Shown here one piece after another: positions 59,956 to 64,000 of a stretch of 64,000 nucleotides of DNA (position 1 is the stretch's first letter; every line of letters begins with the position of its first letter). The notes beneath the pieces were generated by a model that was not told where the DNA came from, searched no databases, and saw only the letters and a list, made by a program, of their open reading frames with translations. Made by a program: the position numbers and the translations under genes. Where the stretch lies: assembly GCF_900109045.1 (NCBI RefSeq), contig NZ_FNYL01000008.1, forward strand, positions 62,001-126,000, read 5' to 3'. This DNA comes from Dyadobacter sp. SG02 (GTDB lineage Bacteria; Bacteroidota; Bacteroidia; Cytophagales; Spirosomataceae).

Positions 59956-61518
59956 CTAGTTCGTTGGCACAATCTCAATCTCCTCCCCATATCGGTTATG
60001 GAATTTGAAATCCACCACGCCTAGCGACGAGTCTTTGATCAGTTTCACCCAGGTTTTGTAATGGAAGAACCATTTCATCTGTTCGGAAATCAATCCTTTG
60101 GTGAAGTACGAATGCAGGAACGGGTGGAGCGAAATGGTAATGCCGCGCTCGTTCTGCTTGGTGAGGATGTAATCGAGGTTGTTGGCGATCACGTCGGATA
60201 CGAGAATGCTCGCCTGAATTGTGCCCGTACCGCCGCAGGTAGGGCAGGTTTCGCGGGTAACAATGTTCATTTCCGGCCTCACGCGCTGACGCGTGATTTG
60301 CAGCAAACCGAATTTTGAAAGCGGAAGAACGGTGTATTTCGACCGGTCGCCCTTCATTTCATCGCGCATGACGTCGAACAGCGTGCGCTTGTTCTCCGCC
60401 TTTTTCATATCGATGAAATCCACGACGATGATTCCGCCCATATCGCGCAGGCGCAACTGACGGGCAATTTCTTTCGCCGCTTCGAGGTTCACGCTCAATG
60501 CCGTCGCTTCCTGGTCTTCTTCCGAATTGGATTTGTTACCGCTGTTAACGTCGATCACGTGCAATGCTTCCGTATGCTCGATGATCAGGTAACCGCCGTT
60601 GGGAAGGCTTACCGAGCGTCCGAACAGTGATTTGATCTGTTTTTCCAGGCCGAATTGTTCGAAGAGCTTATTCTTTCCATTATGCAATTTCAGGATGTTC
60701 TCCTTTTCCGGCGCAATGTTGTGAATATAAGCTTTGATATCATCGTACACTTCCTTGGAATCAACCGTAATGCTGTCGAAGGACTCGTTGAGCATGTCGC
60801 GGATGATGGAAGACGCGCGGTTCATTTCGCCTATCACGCGGTCGCGTGGCTTGGCATCGCGGAGCGCTTTGATACCGTTTTCCCATTTGTCCAGACAGTC
60901 CTGCAAATCCTTGTTGAGCTCGTCCACATCCTTGCCGGTAGCCACCGTGCGGATGATCACCCCGAAATTCTGAGGTTTAATAGACGACATCAGCCGCTGC
61001 AAGCGGTTTCTCTCCTGCTTGTCGGTGATCTTTTTGGATAGGTTGACTGAATTCGAAAATGGGACAAGTACAATATATCGTCCTGCGATCGAAATGTCGC
61101 ATGAAAGTCTCGGACCTTTTGTAGAAATAGGCTCCTTGACGATCTGAACCAGGATTGGCTGGTTTTTGGAAAGGACTTTATCGATTTTTCCAAGCTTTTC
61201 GATTTCCGGCTCCATCTTGAAATTCTTCAAGTTGCCCGTATGCGTACGCTTGGAGATAACGTCCTTGGTGAGCTTGTTCAGCGAGTTGATATTAGGCCCC
61301 AGATCGAGGTAATGCAAGAATGCATCTTTCTCAAAACCAACGTCTACAAAGGCAGCATTGAGCCCTGCCACCAGTTTTCGAACGGTACCGAGGTAAATGT
61401 CGCCTACGGTAAAGCTCTGGTCCGGTGTTTCTACGTGATATTCTAAAAGACGTTTATCCTGCAAAAGGGCTATACGCTCTCCCTTTTGAGTAGAATTGAT
61501 TAGTAATTCGTTACTCAA
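59956..61518 (-). CDS. rng: Ribonuclease E/G family protein
   Basis: The 520-residue protein is RNase G-like: an S1 domain near residues 35-125 (FTVGDIYLGTVRKLVAGLNAAFVDVG in parts), the 5'-sensor/RNase H-like core, the catalytic metal aspartate motif IVVDFIDMKKAENKR, and the zinc-link CPTCGGTG. It lacks the long disordered arm of RNase E. It processes rRNA precursors and decays mRNA. It is preceded upstream on the strand by a ribosomal-type small gene, a TPR gene and HU. Confidence 0.95.
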   Translation of the reverse strand: MSNELLINSTQKGERIALLQDKRLLEYHVETPDQSFTVGDIYLGTVRKLVAGLNAAFVDVGFEKDAFLHYLDLGPNINSLNKLTKDVISKRTHTGNLKNFKMEPEIEKLGKIDKVLSKNQPILVQIVKEPISTKGPRLSCDISIAGRYIVLVPFSNSVNLSKKITDKQERNRLQRLMSSIKPQNFGVIIRTVATGKDVDELNKDLQDCLDKWENGIKALRDAKPRDRVIGEMNRASSIIRDMLNESFDSITVDSKEVYDDIKAYIHNIAPEKENILKLHNGKNKLFEQFGLEKQIKSLFGRSVSLPNGGYLIIEHTEALHVIDVNSGNKSNSEEDQEATALSVNLEAAKEIARQLRLRDMGGIIVVDFIDMKKAENKRTLFDVMRDEMKGDRSKYTVLPLSKFGLLQITRQRVRPEMNIVTRETCPTCGGTGTIQASILVSDVIANNLDYILTKQNERGITISLHPFLHSYFTKGLISEQMKWFFHYKTWVKLIKDSSLGVVDFKFHNRYGEEIEIVPTN

Positions 61519-61644
61519 TGTTCAACCAACTGAATGGCTCGATAATGTTGATACTTAACTCCCCGCATATCAGACTGTTAGCGGGATACAAACGTGGGGA
61601 ATAACGATGACCGGATCTTAATACTAAAACCCGGTCATAGCCAA

Positions 61645-61734
61645 TTATTTCTTCTTATGTCTGTTTTTTCTAAGTCTTTTCTTTCTCTTGTGAGTGGAGA
61701 TCTTATGTCTTTTTCTCTTTTTTCCGCAAGGCAT
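61645..61734 (-). CDS. AURKAIP1/COX24-type small ribosomal-protein-like peptide
   Basis: This 29-residue gene starts MPCGKKRKRH and ends with a Lys/Arg-rich run (about 66% Lys/Arg/His). It is too short for ordinary gene finding but resembles the AURKAIP1/COX24 (mS38/bS22-like) domain proteins annotated in Bacteroidota, which are thought to bind the small ribosomal subunit. Its single cysteine is at position 3. It lies between rng and the TPR gene on the minus strand and shares their orientation. It may need the RNase or HU transcript for expression. Confidence 0.8.
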   Translation of the reverse strand: MPCGKKRKRHKISTHKRKKRLRKNRHKKK

Positions 61735-61785
61735 GATTATGTCGTTTTATAAAATAAGTAATGTATTTCCTTAATGATCTGATGA

Positions 61786-62637
61786 TCAGTTTTTCAGACG
61801 GCCTTCCAACTCGCCGATGGCTTGTTGGATCACCGGGTCTTTCTCTTCTTTTTTAACCTCCGACAGAACTTTGCTTGCTTGTTCCTTGTCACCCAATTCC
61901 ACCAGTGAAAGACCAAGATAGAACTTAGCTTTCGTATTCGCAGGATTGTTGGTTAAAATCTGTCTGAACCTGTCAGCAGCTTTTGAATATTGGTTAGATC
62001 TCATGGACAGGATCCCCAAATTGAATAATCCCAATTCGTTGGTAGGGTCCGCGTCGATCACTTCGCGCAACATGAGAATACCCTGCATCGGGTTCTCAGT
62101 GTTCACGTATGTCATCGCCATGTTGGCTTTGGCAGTCAACAGTCCTGGATTCTGGTCAATTGCTTTTTGGTAATATTCGCGGGTTTTGGAACCCAGGTTT
62201 TTTGCTTTCTGCTCGTCCACCGCGAAACCGTACGCCTCATAATAACGGTCTCCCGCACGCATAATGTTTTCGATGGCAGGGGAGAGCAGGGCAACTTTTT
62301 CGGCGTAGAATGCAGCGCTGTCAAATTTTTGCAGCTTGGCAAATTCATCCGAAAGCTTGATGCCCGCAGCAACCTTGTCCTTGTCACCCGCTTGATTGAA
62401 GCCGCTTCTGAGCTGATCTATAACTTTCTGCTGATCAGGGGATAAAGCGGCTCCATCATGCGATTTGGAAGAAGACTCAGCAGCAACTGGTGCCGAAGCA
62501 CTTGCCGTGGCAGCCGACTGGCCCTTTTCCTTGTCCACCTCTTTGCCCTTGTTGTTTACGACCACCTTGGGAAGGCTGAACAGCGTTCCTACCAGTGCTA
62601 CCGCAAGCACGCAAGACAGTAAAATGGACTTTTTCAT
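61786..62637 (-). CDS. Tetratricopeptide-repeat protein with N-terminal signal/anchor
   Basis: The 283-residue protein starts with a hydrophobic segment (about residues 4-22) and a low-complexity linker rich in Ala, Ser and Lys (to about 70). At least four TPR-like units follow (FDSAAFYAEKVALLSPAIENIMRAG..., NPGLLTAKANMAMTYV, PTNELGLFNLGILSM, PANTKAKFYLGLSLVELG in parts). TPRs mediate protein contacts, so this is probably a periplasmic or membrane-bound scaffold. It precedes the small ribosomal-type gene and follows the HU gene, 30 bp away. Confidence 0.88.
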   Translation of the reverse strand: MKKSILLSCVLAVALVGTLFSLPKVVVNNKGKEVDKEKGQSAATASASAPVAAESSSKSHDGAALSPDQQKVIDQLRSGFNQAGDKDKVAAGIKLSDEFAKLQKFDSAAFYAEKVALLSPAIENIMRAGDRYYEAYGFAVDEQKAKNLGSKTREYYQKAIDQNPGLLTAKANMAMTYVNTENPMQGILMLREVIDADPTNELGLFNLGILSMRSNQYSKAADRFRQILTNNPANTKAKFYLGLSLVELGDKEQASKVLSEVKKEEKDPVIQQAIGELEGRLKN

Positions 62638-62667
62638 AATTCTTATAACCCAACCTTTTCAGGTAAA

Positions 62668-62973
62668 TTACTTTTCAGCGACTGCTTTCAGTTTGTCACT
62701 TTCTTTTACCTGCTCAACAAAAACTTTTGCAGGCTTGAAGCTTGGTACAAAGTGCTCGTCAATAATCATGGAAGTTCCCTTTGAAATATTGCGGGCCACT
62801 TTGCGCGCACGTTTTTTGTTGATGAAACTACCGAAACCTCTAACATAAAGGTTCTCACCATCAGAAAGTGAGTCCTTTACCACGGTAAAAAACGATTCTA
62901 GCGTTTGCTGAACGTCGCCCTTGTCTACGCCTGTTTTCTCGGAAATCTGTGCGATTACGTCTGCCTTAGTCAC
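62668..62973 (-). CDS. HU/IHF-family DNA-binding protein
   Basis: The 101-residue protein has the HU start TKADVIAQISEKTGV, the Gly-turn RGFGSFINKKRARKVARN and a final FKPAKVFVEQV strand, as in HU dimers. A 12-residue extension follows at the end. It bends and compacts DNA. A typical -7 element lies about 70 bp upstream. It is divergent from mutY. Confidence 0.95.
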   Translation of the reverse strand: MTKADVIAQISEKTGVDKGDVQQTLESFFTVVKDSLSDGENLYVRGFGSFINKKRARKVARNISKGTSMIIDEHFVPSFKPAKVFVEQVKESDKLKAVAEK

Positions 62974-63039
62974 TTTGATTGTTTACTTTAAGTGGATATT
63001 ATTTCATTAATTTACTTACTGCTGTAAATTTTGGGAACA

Positions 63040-63047
63040 CAAAGGTA
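63040..63047 (-). promoter_or_regulatory. Candidate -7 element of the HU gene
   Basis: Minus strand TACCTTTG matches TAnnTTTG and lies about 66 bp before the HU start codon. A -33 TTG at the usual distance is not visible. Confidence 0.4.
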
Positions 63048-63132
63048 CGGTAATTTTAATAAAACTTAAAAGGATGATCTTCCCCTTTTTTATATAATTC
63101 ATTAAAAAACAGTGCACATAAGTGAAAATAAT

Positions 63133-64000
63133 ATGATACCGGGCGATTTGGAGGTGATTGATTTTAACAGAAGACTGAAATCCTGGTATCTCGAAAACCA
63201 TCGCCCTTTACCCTGGCGGGAAACCAAAGATCCATATAAAATTTGGCTGTCGGAGGTGATTCTGCAACAAACGCGTGTAGCCCAGGGGTTACCTTATTAT
63301 GAGCGTTTTACGGAGCAATATCCGACAGTCTTCGACCTGGCTGCGGCCGACGAGCGCGAGGTACTACGGCTATGGCAGGGACTGGGCTATTACTCCCGGG
63401 CGCGGAACATGCATTTTACTGCCCGGCAGGTGGTGAACGATTACCAAGGGAAATTTCCCGAAACATCTGAAAAGCTTTTGAAACTAAAAGGGCTCGGCCA
63501 ATACACAGCCGCAGCCATTGCTTCCTTCGCTTTCGACGAGGCGGTGCCGGCGATCGATGGTAATGTGTACCGTGTAATGGCGCGCATATTCGGTATTCAG
63601 TCGGATATGCTTAGTAATGAAGGGAAAAAGGAGTTTTGGGCAGTGGGTAAAGAGGTGATTTCAAAAGAAGATCCAGCCACTTACAACCAGGCTATGATCG
63701 AGTTCGGGGCATTGCAATGCGTGCCATCGTCGCCGAATTGTACGGTTTGTATTTTTAAGGATCGTTGCTTCGCCTATGCGCACCAGATGCAGGGGCAGTT
63801 GCCTGTCAAAATCAAGAAGCTGACCGTCAAGCATCGGTTTTTAAACTATTTCATCATTAAACAGGGCGATAGGCTTGCCATGTACGAGCGCCGTGCCCGC
63901 GACATCTGGAAAGGTCTGTACGATTTCCACCTCATAGAATCCCAAACACCTTCCACAACTCCCGACTCTCTGACCATACCTGACCTGGTTTTTCAAAACC
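63133..64000 (+). CDS. mutY: A/G-specific adenine glycosylase, 3' end missing
   Basis: The gene starts at the ATG at 63133 and runs off the right edge after about 289 codons. The HhH-GPD glycosylase core is complete: WLSEVILQQTRVAQGLPYY, LGYYSRARN, LKGLGQYTAAAIASFAFDEAVPAIDGNVYRV (with the catalytic aspartate) in parts, then the [4Fe-4S] cysteines C-x6-C-x2-C-x5-C at about residues 196-212. The C-terminal NUDIX-like domain is cut. It removes adenine mispaired with 8-oxoguanine. It is divergent from the HU gene. Confidence 0.95.
   Translation, partial: MIPGDLEVIDFNRRLKSWYLENHRPLPWRETKDPYKIWLSEVILQQTRVAQGLPYYERFTEQYPTVFDLAAADEREVLRLWQGLGYYSRARNMHFTARQVVNDYQGKFPETSEKLLKLKGLGQYTAAAIASFAFDEAVPAIDGNVYRVMARIFGIQSDMLSNEGKKEFWAVGKEVISKEDPATYNQAMIEFGALQCVPSSPNCTVCIFKDRCFAYAHQMQGQLPVKIKKLTVKHRFLNYFIIKQGDRLAMYERRARDIWKGLYDFHLIESQTPSTTPDSLTIPDLVFQN

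Noticed and set aside
1..64000. tRNA, rRNA, tmRNA, SRP RNA and riboswitch candidates
   Set aside because: Intergenic gaps were read on both strands and no cloverleaf or conserved riboswitch core was found.

Overview
The window looks like chromosomal DNA of a Bacteroidota bacterium, most likely a Cytophagales member close to Dyadobacter/Spirosomataceae (inference). The evidence is TonB-dependent receptors with carboxypeptidase-regulatory N-terminal domains, DUF4249 lipoproteins, a uppS-bamA-ompH-ompH cluster, the N-acyl-ornithine carbamoyltransferase form of the arginine pathway, LytS/LytTR signalling, TAnnTTTG-type -7 promoter elements, almost no Shine-Dalgarno sequences, and roughly 50% GC. 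No tRNA or rRNA gene, CRISPR array, insertion sequence or prophage was found. It is mostly core-genome DNA with a few accessory insertions.

Layout. 1-3.6 kb: tandem-FKBP lipoprotein (cut by the left edge), DHH phosphoesterase, ndk, fasciclin lipoprotein, DUF1080 protein. 3.7-8.85 kb: one apparent operon joining a TonB-dependent receptor, a secreted helical protein, a pentapeptide-repeat/LytS histidine kinase and its LytTR response regulator. 9.2-13.9 kb: uppS, bamA and two Skp/OmpH chaperones (envelope biogenesis). 14.2-23.9 kb: Ig-like surface protein, lspA with an acidic tail, proline dehydrogenase, DAHP synthase-chorismate mutase, SGNH esterase, tdk, a conserved unknown, an HMG-CoA-lyase-like enzyme and a sugar epimerase. 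24.1-32.4 kb: a five-gene envelope operon (unknown secreted protein, STN-type TonB receptor, two tandem DUF4249 lipoproteins, an MG2/plug protein). 32.4-35.4 kb: threonine-to-glycine genes (SDR threonine dehydrogenase and kbl) beside an Lrp/AsnC regulator, with an inverted pair of octanucleotide arrays between the two enzyme genes. 35.4-43.9 kb: transglutaminase, YceI, exported ceramidase-like and Gfo/Idh/MocA enzymes, thioesterase, HerA-like ATPase, and the alpha-E/Anbu pair. 44-46.7 kb: glmM and a cysteine desulfurase. 46.7-59 kb: hemH and an arginine/proline supercluster (argF', argD, argC, argG and a GNAT on the minus strand; aat, proB, proA, argE on the plus strand), with vapBC and higBA toxin-antitoxin modules wedged beside argG. 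59-64 kb: enoyl-CoA hydratase-like protein, RNase E/G, a 29-residue AURKAIP1/COX24-type ribosomal-protein-like gene, a TPR protein, HU, and mutY (cut by the right edge).

The best candidates for undescribed biology are the STN-receptor/2x DUF4249/MG2-plug operon, the receptor-kinase operon with a long hairpin that buries the receptor start codon, the toxin-antitoxin modules fused into the arginine operon, and a composite repeat family (octanucleotide arrays plus a palindromic element) seen at two loci. Functions given are from motif reading only; no database search was run.
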